Origin: Astropecten irregularis
Taxonomy: Eukaryota; Echinodermata; Asteroidea; Paxillosida; Astropectinidae
Assembly (NCBI GenBank): GCA_963971285.1
Contig: OZ020244.1
Location: 5,704,001 to 5,768,000, forward strand
Length of the DNA stretch: 64,000 nt
Reading direction: 5' to 3'
Made by a program: the position numbers and the translations under genes. This document shows positions 24,665-38,872 of this stretch, piece after piece. The notes under the pieces are model-generated. The model searched no databases. It was not told the DNA's origin and saw only the letters and a list, made by a program, of their open reading frames with translations. The first letter of the stretch is position 1. Every line of letters begins with the position of its first letter.

Positions 24665-26262
24665 TGTATTGACGGTGTCATGGAATGTAGCAATGAAGTG
24701 ATTGTCGATACCCTATTGGCTTAAAATCACTCGAGCGTGTTATGAACAGTCTCCGTAGTCATGTATAACCCGCTATGGAATCACCTAATCCAAGTCCTAA
24801 TCCAAGACTTTGTAGCAACATTTTCAAAACTTTAGGGCAAAGTGCTTGCTACCTGGTCTTGCCAGAGGTCGCGGAGACGTCTCTCCTTGGTGAGAGCGTA
24901 AGCCATTTTATGTTGGAGACGTCTCCGCCATTGGCGGAGACACTTCCCCGACACTCATTACATTCACCAATATTGAACAGACACTTCTTATACAAGTATT
25001 TTCTAAGCCCTGTGTGGGATGTCTTTAAAAACAATGGATGCGGAACCCGGTAACCAGAGTTTAGACTTTCACATAGAAACTGATCCATGTAAAACACCGA
25101 AAGATGAAGGCAGTTACTATTTGATTCATGTAAAACGCCACAACATGAGGACGTTATTTGGTTAATGGAAACATCGCAATGTGACGACGTTGCTATATGA
25201 TTCATGTAAAACACCGATGCAAAAGTGGGCGAAAAACCGAGTGCGGGGTCCAAGTATCCGAGGGATTCTTCGACCCGACAGCCACAGGAGGTTCCAGCAG
25301 TGGGCTTCACCACGGACCCCGCCGTGCCGCAAGGCCGAGGCCTTCGCACCGAGTGGCACGGGCCGTTTTGGCCGCAGACTCCGAGAAACGGCCACCTCCG
25401 AGTAGCGTTCCGGCAGCGAGAGGTACGCTGTGGCAGACGGCCCAGATTTTGGCTGCATTAACCACGGCCCTTTTTGGCCACAAGAGTCCGAGAAACTGCC
25501 TCGTGTAAGGCGGCAGGGAAAGGTCTGCCATGGCGACCGGCGGAGGACTCTCGCTCCAAGAGGTAGTATGGCGACAGTTATTATTTGTTTTATGTAAAAC
25601 ACCGGACTATGAGGAGAGTTACTATTTGATTTATGTAAAACGCCACAATATGACCACAGTTAATATTTGATTTAGGTAAAACACCGGTATATAAGGAGAG
25701 ATACTATCTGATTCATGTAGGTATATGAACACCGGAATGTAAGGAGAGTTACTACTTGTATCTCATTCATATAAATCACCAAAATATGACGACAGGTACT
25801 ATTTTACTCAAGTAAAACACCGGAATATGATGACAGTTACTATTTGTTTTAAGTAAACTTTTGTACTGCAATATGAGGAGAGTTACTATTCGATTCATGT
25901 AAAACACCACAATATGACGACAGCTACTATTTGATTCTTGTAAAACACCACAATATGACGACATTTACTATTTGATTCATGTAAAGCACCGCAATTTGGC
26001 TACAGTTACTATTTTATTAATTTAAAAACGACGCAATATGATGACAGTTACTATTTTACTCATGTAACCATCGGGATATGACAACAGTTACTATCTGATT
26101 CATATAAAACATCAGAATATGATGACAGTTACTCTACTATTAGATTCATGTAAAGCGCCGCAATATGATGACAGTTACTATCTGATTCGTGTAAGACACC
26201 GCAATATGATGGCAGTTACTATTTGATTCATGTAAAACGCCACAATATGATGGCAGTTACTA

Positions 26263-26933
26263 TTTGATTCATGTAAAACGCCGCAATATGGTGGCAGTTA
26301 CTATTTGATTCATGTAAAGCACCGCAATTTGACTACAGTTACTATTTTATTAATTTAAAAACGACGCAATATGATGGCAGTTACTATTTTACTCATGTAA
26401 CCACCGGAATATGACAACAGTTACTATCTGATTCATATAAAACATCAGAATATGATGACAGTTACTGTACTAGTTCATGTAAAGCGGCCAATATGATGAC
26501 AGTTAATATTTTATTCATGGAAAACCCCGGAATATGACAACAGTTACTATCTGATTCATATAAAACACCAGAATATGATGACAGTTACTGTACTATTTGA
26601 TTCATGTAAAACGCCGCAATATGGTGGCAGTTACTATTTGATTCATGTAAAGCACCGCAATTTGACTACAGTTACTATTTTATTAATTTAAAAACGACGC
26701 AATATGATGGCAGTTACTATTTTACTCATGTAACCACCGGAATATGACAACAGTTACTATCTGATTCATATAAAACATCAGAATATGATGACAGTTACTG
26801 TACTATTTGATTCATGTAAAACACCACAATATGATGACAGTTACTATTTTATTCATGGAAAACCCCGGAATATGACAACAGTTACTATCTGATTCATATA
26901 AAACACCAGAATATGATGACAGTTACTGTACTA
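26263..26933. repeat. 333-bp higher-order repeat, two copies
   Basis: Copies start at 26263 (333 bp) and 26596 (338 bp). The first keeps the CAGTTAATATTTTATTC marker and the last keeps the modified sixth monomer, so the two middle copies of a four-copy array were lost. Confidence 0.92.
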
Positions 26934-27560
26934 TTTGATTCATGTAAAACGCCACAATATGATGGCAGTTACTATTTGATTCATGTAAAACGCCACAATA
27001 TGGTGACAGTTACTATTTTATTCATGGAAAACACTGATGCAAAAAGGGGGTAAAAATCCGAGTGCGGGGTCCGAGGGTTTCTTACACCCGACGGTCGCAG
27101 AGGGGTCAAGCAGTGGGGTCAAGGACCCGCCGTGCCGCACGACCGAGGCCTTCGCAGCGAATTTTTTTTTAAATCTTTAAGTGTACGCCGTAACTTCAAC
27201 ATTTCCAATTAGGAAATTTAACAGGTATAAAAAACACTCACACATAGAATCACGGAGACAGGCTTAATATTAAACTGTTCCTCCTGACATTTCAAACGAG
27301 AAATAAAAAGATGCAAAAGTTAAGCAGACCGTCAGGTGTTCAGGGGCACGCGATTCACCGGGATACTTTCAACCAGCTTACCGGCTCCCATATAGTACCC
27401 ATAGGCTTACTGGCAAGCCGACTACTGCATATCCTCCCCACCATTGAGACCTTAGCCTGACATGCAAAGCTCTGAAGGACTAAGAGGGAGAAACAAGGCG
27501 GCCCCTGGACCATCGCGGTGCCAGGGTCCGCACATGCCATGTTCCATTCATTATCAGAGA

Positions 27561-27788
27561 GTCAGGATCGGAGAATCGAACCCAGGCTGCCGGAAGTCTG
27601 AGCGGTGGTACCATCGCTTATCCCACCGAGCCAGAAGCGTTGGTGACAACCCGGCAGTTTCTAAAACTATTTATACCAGACAATTGACAGGAGAAAAACA
27701 TTAAACAAAATTACTGAGAGCACATCGGGGCTCGAACCCGGGCCAAGTAATTCAAAGTCCCTTTCCCTAATCACTCGGCCACATCACA
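27561..27788 (-). pseudogene. tRNA-like A and B pair, unit 9
   Basis: A is 27561-27640, B is 27717-27788; TGGCCGAGTGA variant in B. Confidence 0.6.
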
Positions 27789-29393
27789 TGTATTGACGGT
27801 GTCATGGAATGTAGCAATGAAGTGATTGTCGATACCCTATTGGCTTAAAATCACTCGAGCGTGTTATGAACAGTCTCCGTAGTCATGTATAACCCGCTAT
27901 GGAATCACCTAATCCAAGTCCTAATCCAAGACTTTGTAGCAACATTTTCAAAACTTTAGGGCAAAGTGCTTGCTACCTGGTCTTGCCAGAGGTCGCGGAG
28001 ACGTCTCTCCTTGGTGAGAGCGTAAGCCATTTTATGTTGGAGACGTCTCCGCCATTGGCGGAGACACTTCCCCGACACTCATTACATTCACCAATATTGA
28101 ACAGACACTTCTTATACAAGTATTTTCTAAGCCCTGTGTGGGATGTCTTTAAAAACAATGGATGCGGAACCCGGTAACCAGAGTTTAGACTTTCACATAG
28201 AAACTGATCCATGTAAAACACCGAAAGATGAAGGCAGTTACTATTTGATTCATGTAAAACGCCACAACATGAGGACGTTATTTGGTTAATGGAAACATCG
28301 CAATGTGACGACGTTGCTATATGATTCATGTAAAACACCGATGCAAAAGTGGGCGAAAAACCGAGTGCGGGGTCCAAGTATCCGAGGGATTCTTCGACCC
28401 GACAGCCACAGGAGGTTCCAGCAGTGGGCTTCACCACGGACCCCGCCGTGCCGCAAGGCCGAGGCCTTCGCACCGAGTGGCACGGGCCGTTTTGGCCGCA
28501 GACTCCGAGAAACGGCCACCTCCGAGTAGCGTTCCGGCAGCGAGAGGTACGCTGTGGCAGACGGCCCAGATTTTGGCTGCATTAACCACGGCCCTTTTTG
28601 GCCACAAGAGTCCGAGAAACTGCCTCGTGTAAGGCGGCAGGGAAAGGTCTGCCATGGCGACCGGCGGAGGACTCTCGCTCCAAGAGGTAGTATGGCGACA
28701 GTTATTATTTGTTTTATGTAAAACACCGGACTATGAGGAGAGTTACTATTTGATTTATGTAAAACGCCACAATATGACCACAGTTAATATTTGATTTAGG
28801 TAAAACACCGGTATATAAGGAGAGATACTATCTGATTCATGTAAAACGCCGCAATATGAACACCGGAATGTAAGGAGAGTTACTACTTGTATCTCATTCA
28901 TATAAATCACCAAAATATGACGACAGGTACTATTTTACTCAAGTAAAACACCGGAATATGATGACAGTTACTATTTGTTTTAAGTAAACTTTTGTACTGC
29001 AATATGAGGAGAGTTACTATTCGATTCATGTAAAACACCACAATATGACGACAGCTACTATTTGATTCTTGTAAAACACCACAATATGACGACATTTACT
29101 ATTTGATTCATGTAAAGCACCGCAATTTGGCTACAGTTACTATTTTATTAATTTAAAAACGACGCAATATGATGACAGTTACTATTTTACTCATGTAACC
29201 ATCGGGATATGACAACAGTTACTATCTGATTCATATAAAACATCAGAATATGATGACAGTTACTCTACTATTAGATTCATGTAAAGCGCCGCAATATGAT
29301 GACAGTTACTATCTGATTCGTGTAAGACACCGCAATATGATGGCAGTTACTATTTGATTCATGTAAAACGCCACAATATGATGGCAGTTACTA

Positions 29394-30730
29394 TTTGATT
29401 CATGTAAAACGCCGCAATATGGTGGCAGTTACTATTTGATTCATGTAAAGCACCGCAATTTGACTACAGTTACTATTTTATTAATTTAAAAACGACGCAA
29501 TATGATGGCAGTTACTATTTTACTCATGTAACCACCGGAATATGACAACAGTTACTATCTGATTCATATAAAACATCAGAATATGATGACAGTTACTGTA
29601 CTAGTTCATGTAAAGCGGCCAATATGATGACAGTTAATATTTTATTCATGGAAAACCCCGGAATATGACAACAGTTACTATCTGATTCATATAAAACACC
29701 AGAATATGATGACAGTTACTGTACTATTTGATTCATGTAAAACGCCGCAATATGGTGGCAGTTACTATTTGATTCATGTAAAGCACCGCAATTTGACTAC
29801 AGTTACTATTTTATTAATTTAAAAACGACGCAATATGATGGCAGTTACTATTTTACTCAAGTAACCACCGGAATATGACAACAGTTACTATCTGATTCAT
29901 ATAAAACATCAGAATATGATGACAGTTACTGTACTAGTTCATGTAAAGCGGCCAATATGATGACAGTTACTATTTTATTCATGGAAAACCCCGGAATATG
30001 ACAACAGTTACTATCTGATTCATATAAAACACCAGAATATGATGACAGTTACTGTACTATTTGATTCATGTAAAACGCCGCAATATGGTGGCAGTTACTA
30101 TTTGATTCATGTAAAGCACCGCAATTTGACTACAGTTACTATTTTATTAATTTAAAAACGACGCAATATGATGGCAGTTACTATTTTACTCATGTAACCA
30201 CCGGAATATGACAACAGTTACTATCCGATTCATATAAAACATCAGAATATGATGACAGTTACTGTACTAGTTCATGTAAAGCGGCCAATATGATGACAGT
30301 TACTATTTTATTCATGGAAAACCCCGGAATATGACAACAGTTACTATCTGATTCATATAAAACACCAGAATATGATGACAGTTACTGTACTATTTGATTC
30401 ATGTAAAACGCCGCAATATGGTGGCAGTTACTATTTGATTCATGTAAAGCACCGCAATTTGACTACAGTTACTATTTTATTAATTTAAAAACGACGCAAT
30501 ATGATGGCAGTTACTATTTTACTCATGTAACCACCGGAATATGACAACAGTTACTATCTGATTCATATAAAACATCAGAATATGATGACAGTTACTGTAC
30601 TATTTGATTCATGTAAAACACCACAATATGATGACAGTTACTATTTTATTCATGGAAAACCCCGGAATATGACAACAGTTACTATCTGATTCATATAAAA
30701 CACCAGAATATAATGACAGTTACTGTACTA
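29394..30730. repeat. 333-bp higher-order repeat, four copies
   Basis: Copies start at 29394, 29727, 30060 and 30393; the last is 338 bp. Confidence 0.92.
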
Positions 30731-31357
30731 TTTGATTCATGTAAAACGCCACAATATGATGGCAGTTACTATTTGATTCATGTAAAACGCCACAATATGG
30801 TGACAGTTACTATTTTATTCATGGAAAACACTGATGCAAAAAGGGGGTAAAAATCCGAGTGCGGGGTCCGAGGGTTTCTTACACCCGACGGTCGCAGAGG
30901 GGTCAAGCAGTGGGGTCAAGGACCCGCCGTGCCGCACGACCGAGGCCTTCGCAGCGAATTTTTTTTTAAATCTTTAAGTGTACGCCGTAACTTCAACATT
31001 TCCAATTAGGAAATTTAACAGGTATAAAAAACACTCACACATAGAATCACGGAGACAGGCTTAATATTAAACTGTTCCTCCTGACATTTCAAACGAGAAA
31101 TAAAAAGATGCAAAAGTTAAGCAGACCGTCAGGTGTTCAGGGGCACGCGATTCACCGGGATACTTTCAACCAGCTTACCGGCTCCCATATAGTACCCATA
31201 GGCTTACTGGCAAGCCGACTACTGCATATCCTCCCCACCATTGAGACCTTAGCCTGACATGCAAAGCTCTGAAGGACTAAGAGGGAGAAACAAGGCGGCC
31301 CCTGGACCATCGCGGTGCCAGGGTCCGCACATGCCATGTTCCATTCATTATCAGAGA

Positions 31358-31585
31358 GTCAGGATCGGAGAATCGAACCCAGGCTGCCGGAAGTCTGAGC
31401 GGTGGTACCATCGCTTATCCCACCGAGCCAGAAGCGTTGGTGACAACCCGGCAGTTTCTAAAACTATTTATACCAGACAATTGACAGGAGAAAAACATTA
31501 AACAAAATTACTGAGAGCACATCGGGGCTCGAACCCGGGCCAAGTAATTCAAAGTCCCTTTCCCTAATCACTCGGCCACATCACA
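31358..31585 (-). pseudogene. tRNA-like A and B pair, unit 10
   Basis: A is 31358-31437, B is 31514-31585; TGGCCGAGTGA variant in B. Confidence 0.6.
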
Positions 31586-33190
31586 TGTATTGACGGTGTC
31601 ATGGAATGTAGCAATGAAGTGATTGTCGATACCCTATTGGCTTAAAATCACTCGAGCGTGTTATGAACAGTCTCCGTAGTCATGTATAACCCGCTATGGA
31701 ATCACCTAATCCAAGTCCTAATCCAAGACTTTGTAGCAACATTTTCAAAACTTTAGGGCAAAGTGCTTGCTACCTGGTCTTGCCAGAGGTCGCGGAGACG
31801 TCTCTCCTTGGTGAGAGCGTAAGCCATTTTATGTTGGAGACGTCTCCGCCATTGGCGGAGACACTTCCCCGACACTCATTACATTCACCAATATTGAACA
31901 GACACTTCTTATACAAGTATTTTCTAAGCCCTGTGTGGGATGTCTTTAAAAACAATGGATGCGGAACCCGGTAACCAGAGTTTAGACTTTCACATAGAAA
32001 CTGATCCATGTAAAACACCGAAAGATGAAGGCAGTTACTATTTGATTCATGTAAAACGCCACAACATGAGGACGTTATTTGGTTAATGGAAACATCGCAA
32101 TGTGACGACGTTGCTATATGATTCATGTAAAACACCGATGCAAAAGTGGGCGAAAAACCGAGTGCGGGGTCCAAGTATCCGAGGGATTCTTCGACCCGAC
32201 AGCCACAGGAGGTTCCAGCAGTGGGCTTCACCACGGACCCCGCCGTGCCGCAAGGCCGAGGCCTTCGCACCGAGTGGCACGGGCCGTTTTGGCCGCAGAC
32301 TCCGAGAAACGGCCACCTCCGAGTAGCGTTCCGGCAGCGAGAGGTACGCTGTGGCAGACGGCCCAGGTTTTGGCTGCATTAACCACGGCCCTTTTTGGCC
32401 ACAAGAGTCCGAGAAACTGCCTCGTGTAAGGCGGCAGGGAAAGGTCTGCCGTGGCGACCGGCGGAGGACTCTCGCTCCAAGAGGTAGTATGGCGACAGTT
32501 ATTATTTGTTTTATGTAAAACACCGGACTATGAGGAGAGTTACTATTTGATTTATGTAAAACGCCACAATATGACCACAGTTAATATTTGATTTAGGTAA
32601 AACACCGGTATATAAGGAGAGATACTATCTGATTCATGTAAAACGCCGCAATATGAACACCGGAATGTAAGGAGAGTTACTACTTGTATCTCATTCATAT
32701 AAATCACCAAAATATGACGACAGGTACTATTTTACTCAAGTAAAACACCGGAATATGATGACAGTTACTATTTGTTTTAAGTAAACTTTTGTACTGCAAT
32801 ATGAGGAGAGTTACTATTCGATTCATGTAAAACACCACAATATGACGACAGCTACTATTTGATTCTTGTAAAACACCACAATATGACGACATTTACTATT
32901 TGATTCATGTAAAGCACCGCAATTTGGCTACAGTTACTATTTTATTAATTTAAAAACGACGCAATATGATGACAGTTACTATTTTACTCATGTAACCATC
33001 GGGATATGACAACAGTTACTATCTGATTCATATAAAACATCAGAATATGATGACAGTTACTCTACTATTAGATTCATGTAAAGCGCCGCAATATGATGAC
33101 AGTTACTATCTGATTCGTGTAAGACACCGCAATATGATGGCAGTTACTATTTGATTCATGTAAAACGCCACAATATGATGGCAGTTACTA

Positions 33191-34194
33191 TTTGATTCAT
33201 GTAAAACGCCGCAATATGGTGGCAGTTACTATTTGATTCATGTAAAGCACCGCAATTTGACTACAGTTACTATTTTATTAATTTAAAAACGACGCAATAT
33301 GATGGCAGTTACTATTTTACTCATGTAACCACCGGAATATGACAACAGTTACTATCTGATTCATATAAAACATCAGAATATGATGACAGTTACTGTACTA
33401 GTTCATGTAAAGCGGCCAATATGATGACAGTTACTATTTTATTCATGGAAAACCCCGGAATATGACAACAGTTACTATCTGATTCATATAAAACACCAGA
33501 ATATGATGACAGTTACTGTACTATTTGATTCATGTAAAACGCCGCAATATGGTGGCAGTTACTATTTGATTCATGTAAAGCACCGCAATTTGACTACAGT
33601 TACTATTTTATTAATTTAAAAACGACGCAATATGATGGCAGTTACTATTTTACTCATGTAACCACCGGAATATGACAACAGTTACTATCCGATTCATATA
33701 AAACATCAGAATATGATGACAGTTACTGTACTAGTTCATGTAAAGCGGCCAATATGATGACAGTTACTATTTTATTCATGGAAAACCCCGGAATATGACA
33801 ACAGTTACTATCTGATTCATATAAAACACCAGAATATGATGACAGTTACTGTACTATTTGATTCATGTAAAACGCCGCAATATGGTGGCAGTTACTATTT
33901 GATTCATGTAAAGCACCGCAATTTGACTACAGTTACTATTTTATTAATTTAAAAACGACGCAATATGATGGCAGTTACTATTTTACTCATGTAACCACCG
34001 GAATATGACAACAGTTACTATCTGATTCATATAAAACATCAGAATATGATGACAGTTACTGTACTATTTGATTCATGTAAAACACCACAATATGATGACA
34101 GTTACTATTTTATTCATGGAAAACCCCGGAATATGACAACAGTTACTATCTGATTCATATAAAACACCAGAATATGATGACAGTTACTGTACTA
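33191..34194. repeat. 333-bp higher-order repeat, three copies
   Basis: Copies start at 33191, 33524 and 33857 (333, 333, 338 bp). Confidence 0.92.
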
Positions 34195-34821
34195 TTTGAT
34201 TCATGTAAAACGCCACAATATGATGGCAGTTACTATTTGATTCATGTAAAACGCCACAATATGGTGACAGTTACTATTTTATTCATGGAAAACACTGATG
34301 CAAAAAGGGGGTAAAAATCCGAGTGCGGGGTCCGAGGGTTTCTTACACCCGACGGTCGCAGAGGGGTCAAGCAGTGGGGTCAAGGACCCGCCGTGCCGCA
34401 CGACCGAGGCCTTCGCAGCGAATTTTTTTTAAAATCTTTAAGTGTACGCCGTAACTTCAACATTTCCAATTAGGAAATTTAACAGGTATAAAAAACACTC
34501 ACACATAGAATCACGGAGACAGGCTTAATATTAAACTGTTCCTCCTGACATTTCAAACGAGAAATAAAAAGATGCAAAAGTTAAGCAGACCGTCAGGTGT
34601 TCAGGGGCACGCGATTCACCGGGATACTTTCAACCAGCTTACCGGCTCCCATATAGTACCCATAGGCTTACTGGCAAGCCGACTACTGCATATCCTCCCC
34701 ACCATTGAGACCTTAGCCTGACATGCAAAGCTCTGAAGGACTAAGAGGGAGAAACAAGGCGGCCCCTGGACCATCGCGGTGCCAGGGTCCGCACATGCCA
34801 TGTTCCATTCATTATCAGAGA

Positions 34822-35049
34822 GTCAGGATCGGAGAATCGAACCCAGGCTGCCGGAAGTCTGAGCGGTGGTACCATCGCTTATCCCACCGAGCCAGAAGCG
34901 TTGGTGACAACCCGGCAGTTTCTAAAACTATTTATACCAGACAATTGACAGGAGAAAAACATTAAACAAAATTACTGAGAGCACATCGGGGCTCGAACCC
35001 GGGCCAAGTAATTCAAAGTCCCTTTCCCTAACCACTCGGCCACATCACA
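34822..35049 (-). pseudogene. tRNA-like A and B pair, unit 11
   Basis: A is 34822-34901, B is 34978-35049; A box TGGCCGAGTGG in B. Confidence 0.6.
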
Positions 35050-35916
35050 TGTATTGACGGTGTCATGGAATGTAGCAATGAAGTGATTGTCGATACCCTA
35101 TTGGCTTAAAATCACTCGAGCGTGTTATGAACAGTCTCCGTAGTCATGTATAACCCGCTATGGAATCACCTAATCCAAGTCCTAATCCAAGACTTTGTAG
35201 CAACATTTTCAAAACTTTAGGGCAAAGTGCTTCCCACCTGGTCTTGCCAGAGGTCGCGGAGACGTCTCTCCTTGGTGAGAGCGTAAGCCATTTTATGTTG
35301 GAGACGTCTCCGCCATTGGCGGAGACACTTCCCCGACACTCATTACATTCACCAATATTGAACAGACACTTCTTATACAAGTATTTTCTAAGCCCTGTGT
35401 GGGATGTCTTTAGACTTTCACATAGAAACTGATCCATGTAAAACACCGAAAGATGAAGGCAGTTACTATTTGATTCATGTAAAACGCCACAACATGAGGA
35501 CGTTATTTGGTTAATGGAAACATCGCAATGTGACGACGTTGCTATATGATTCATGTAAAACACCGATGCAAAAGTGGGCGAAAAACCGAGTGCGGGGTCC
35601 AAGTATCCGAGGGATTCTTCGACCCGACAGCCACAGGAGGTTCCAGCAGTGGGCTTCACCAAGGACCCCGCCGTGCCGCAAGGCCGAGGCCTTCGCACCG
35701 AGTGGCACGGGCCGTTTTGGCCGCAGACTCCGAGAAACGGCCACCTCCGAGTAGCGTTCCGGCAGCGAGAGGTACGCTGTGGCAGACGGCCCAGATTTTG
35801 GCTGCATTAACCACGGCCCTTTTTGGCCACAAGAGTCCGAGAAACTGCCTCGTGTAAGGCGGCAGGGAAAGGTCTGCCATGGCGACCGGCGGAGGACTCT
35901 CGCTCCAAGAGGTAGT

Positions 35917-36561
35917 ATGGCGACAGTTATTATTTGTTTTATGTAAAACACCGGACTATGAGGAGAGTTACTATTTGATTTATGTAAAACGCCACAATAT
36001 GACCACAGTTACTATTTGATTCATGTAAAACACCACAATATGACGACAGCTACTATTTGATTCATGTAAAACACCACAATATGACGACAGCTACTATTCG
36101 ATTCATGTAAAACACCACAATATGACGACAGCTACTATTTGATTCATGTAAAACACCGCAATAAAAACGACAGCTACTATCTGATTCATGTATAACACCA
36201 CAATATGACGACAGCTACTATTCGATTCATGTAAAACACCACAATATGATGGCAGTTACTATCTGATTCGTGTAAGACACCGCAATATGATGGCAGTTAC
36301 TATTTGATTCATGTAAAACGCCACAATATGATGACAGTTACTATTTGATTCATGTAAAACACCACAATATGACGACAGCTACTATTGATTCATGTAAAAC
36401 ACCACAATATGACGACAGCTACTATTCGATTCATGTAAAACACCACAATATGACGACAGCTACTATTTGATTCATGTAAAACGCCACAATATGAGGACGT
36501 TATTTGGTTAATGGAAACACCGCAATGTGACGACGTTGCTATATGATTCATTTAAAACACC
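35917..36561. repeat. Minisatellite arm, beta type (unit 11)
   Basis: Mostly uniform 41-bp monomers (CACCACAATATGACGACAGC alternating TTTGATTC and TTCGATTC starts), with occasional CAATAAAAACGACAGC and CACAATATGATGGCAG types. Several monomers have lost a T (ACTATTGATTC). Similar tracts are at 1-470, 37148-37424, 38142-38476, 40715-41481, 48864-49143 and 52560-53100. Confidence 0.88.
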
Positions 36562-36922
36562 GATGCAAAAGTGTGGGGGAAGATCCGAGTGCGGGGTCCA
36601 AGTATCCGAGGGATTCTTCGACCTGACTGCCGCAGGAGGTTCCAGCAGTGGACTTCACCAATGACCCCGCCGTGCCACAAGGCCGAGGCCTTCGCACCGA
36701 GTGGCACGGGCCGTTTTGGCCGCAGACTCCGAGAAACGGCCACCTCTGAGTAGCGTTGCGGCAGCGAGAGGTACGCTGTGGCAGACGGCCCAGATTTTGG
36801 CTGCGTTAACCACGGCCCTTTTTGGCCACATGGCACATGAGTCCAAGAAACTGCCTCGTGTAAGGCGGCAGGGAAAGATCTGCCATGGCGACCGGCGGAG
36901 GACTCTCGCTCCAAGAGGTAGT
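36562..36922. repeat. Core, type 2 (361 bp)
   Basis: Variant of the GC-rich core with GTGTGGGGGAAGATCCG near its start, TGACTGCCGCAGG in place of CGACAGCCACAGG, and a 9-bp larger right part (CACATGGCACATGAGTCC). It is not preceded by a SINE-like block. Private CACCAATGACCCC and GAGTCCAAGAAAC distinguish this copy. Confidence 0.85.
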
Positions 36923-37424
36923 ATGGCGACAGTTATTATTTGTTTTATGTAAAACACCGGACTATGAGGAGAGTTACTATTTGATTTATGTAAAACGCCA
37001 CAATATGACCACAGTTAATATTTGATTTAGGTAAAACACCGGTATATAAGGAGAGATACTATCTGATTCATGTAAAACGCCGCAATATGAACACCGGAAT
37101 GTAAGGAGAGTTACTACTTGTATCTCATTCATATAAATCACCAAAATATGACGACAGGTACTATTTGATTCATGTAAAACACCGCAATAAAAACGACAGC
37201 TACTATTTGATTCATGTAAAACACCACAATATGACGACAGCTACTATGCGATTCATGTAAAACACCACAATATGACGACAGCTACTATTTGATTCATGTA
37301 AAACACCACAATATGACGACAGCTACTATTTGATTCATGTAAAACGCCACAATATGAGGACGTTATTTGGTTAATGGAAACACCGCAATGTGACGACGTT
37401 GCTATATGAGTCATGTAAAACACC

Positions 37425-37785
37425 GATGCAAAAGTGTGGGGGAAGATCCGAGTGCGGGGTCCAAGTATCCGAGGGATTCTTCGACCTGACTGCCGCAGGA
37501 GGTTCCAGCAGTGGACTTCACCAACGACCCCGCCGTGCCACAAGGCCGAGGCCTTCGCACCGAGTGGCACGGGCCGTTTTGGCCGCAGACTCCGAGAAAC
37601 GGCCGCCTCTGAGTAGCGTTGCGGCAGCGAGAGGTACGCTGTGGCAGACGGCCCAGATTTTGGCTGCGTTAACCACGGCCCTTTTTGGCCACATGGCACA
37701 TGAGTCCGAGAAACTGCCTCGTGGAAGGCGGCAGGGAAAGGTCTGCCATGGCGACCGGCGGAGGACTCTCGCTCCAAGAGGTAGT
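37425..37785. repeat. Core, type 2 (361 bp)
   Basis: Full type 2 copy, 863 bp after the previous one, with an alpha-arm start (TATATAAGGAGAG near 37043) and then beta monomers between them. Private CTCGTGGAAGGCGG near 37718. Confidence 0.85.
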
Positions 37786-38476
37786 ATGGCGACAGTTATT
37801 ATTTGTTTTATGTAAAACACCGGACTATGAGGAGAGTTACTATTTGATTTATGTAAAACGCCACAATATGACCACAGTTACTATTTGATTCATGTAAAAC
37901 ACCACAATATGATGACAGTTACTATTTGATTCATGTAAAACGCCGCAATATGGTTGCAGTTACTATTTGATTCATGTAAAGCACCGCAATTTGACTACAG
38001 TTACTATTTTATTAATTTAAAAACGACGCAATATGATGGCAGTTACTATTTTACTCATGTAACCACCGGTATATAACAACAGTTACTATCTGATTCATAT
38101 AAAACATCAGAATATGATGACAGTTACTGTACTATTTGATTCATGTAAAACACCACAATATGACGACAGCTACTATTGATTCATGTAAAACACCACAATA
38201 TGACGACAGCTACTATTCGATTCATGTAAAACACCACAATATGACGACAGCTACTATTTGATTCATGTAAAACACCGCAATAAAAACGACAGCTACTATT
38301 TGATTCATGTAAAACACCACAATATGACGACAGCTACTATTCGATTCATGTAAAACACCACAATATGACGACAGCTACTATTTGATTCATGTAAAACGCC
38401 ACAATATGAGGACGTTATTTGGTTAATGGAAACACCGCAATGTGACGACGTTGCTATATGATTCATGTAAAACACC

Positions 38477-38514
38477 GATGCAAAAGTGTGGGGGAGATCC
38501 GAGTGCGGGGTCCA
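38477..38514. repeat. Truncated type 2 core fused to higher-order repeat
   Basis: Only the first 38 bp remain (GATGCAAAAGTGTGGGGGAG onward, one A shorter than usual). At GGGGTCCA the sequence switches to GAATATGATGACAGTTACTG of the minisatellite; both partners have CCA at the join, so a microhomology or illegitimate recombination event is likely. Confidence 0.85.
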
Positions 38515-38539
38515 GAATATGATGACAGTTACTGTACTA

Positions 38540-38872
38540 TTTGATTCATGTAAAACGCCGCAATATGGTGGCAGTTACTATTTGATTCATGTAAAGCACC
38601 GCAATTTGACTACAGTTACTATTTTATTAATTTAAAAACGACGCAATATGATGGCAGTTACTATTTTACTCATGTAACCACCGGAATATGACAACAGTTA
38701 CTATCTGATTCATATAAAACATCAGAATATGATGACAGTTACTGTACTAGTTCATGTAAAGCGGCCAATATGATGACAGTTACTATTTTATTCATGGAAA
38801 ACCCCGGAATATGACAACAGTTACTATCTGATTCATATAAAACACCAGAATATGATGACAGTTACTGTACTA
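38540..38872. repeat. 333-bp higher-order repeat, one copy
   Basis: One full eight-monomer copy of exactly 333 bp following the fusion point, then two 41-bp monomers to the next mini core. Confidence 0.9.

Larger units (their letters stand above)
23912..27035. repeat. Megasatellite unit 8 (3124 bp, two HOR copies, 7-bp deletion)
   Basis: Shorter than unit 7 by 673 bp, which is two 333-bp copies plus 7 bp. The 7 bp is lost from the alpha arm near 25718, where GATTCATGTAGGTATATGAA replaces the usual GTAAAACGCCGCAATATGAA. Long core 25216-25567. Confidence 0.93.
27036..30832. repeat. Megasatellite unit 9 (3797 bp, four HOR copies)
   Basis: Counterpart of unit 3 at an offset of exactly 20,563 bp. 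Long core 28340-28691. Private changes include TACTCAAGTAACCACC (about 29862) and GAATATAATGACAG (about 30705). Confidence 0.92.
30833..34296. repeat. Megasatellite unit 10 (3464 bp, three HOR copies)
   Basis: Counterpart of unit 4 at the 20,563 bp offset, with the same loss of one 333-bp copy and the same CCCAGGTTTTGGCTG variant. Long core 32137-32488, with a private CTGCCGTGGCGACC near 32446. Confidence 0.92.

Noticed and set aside
36006-36480. CRISPR array (regular repeats with about 41-bp period)
   Set aside because: Repeats are contiguous with no unique spacers, and the setting is eukaryotic.
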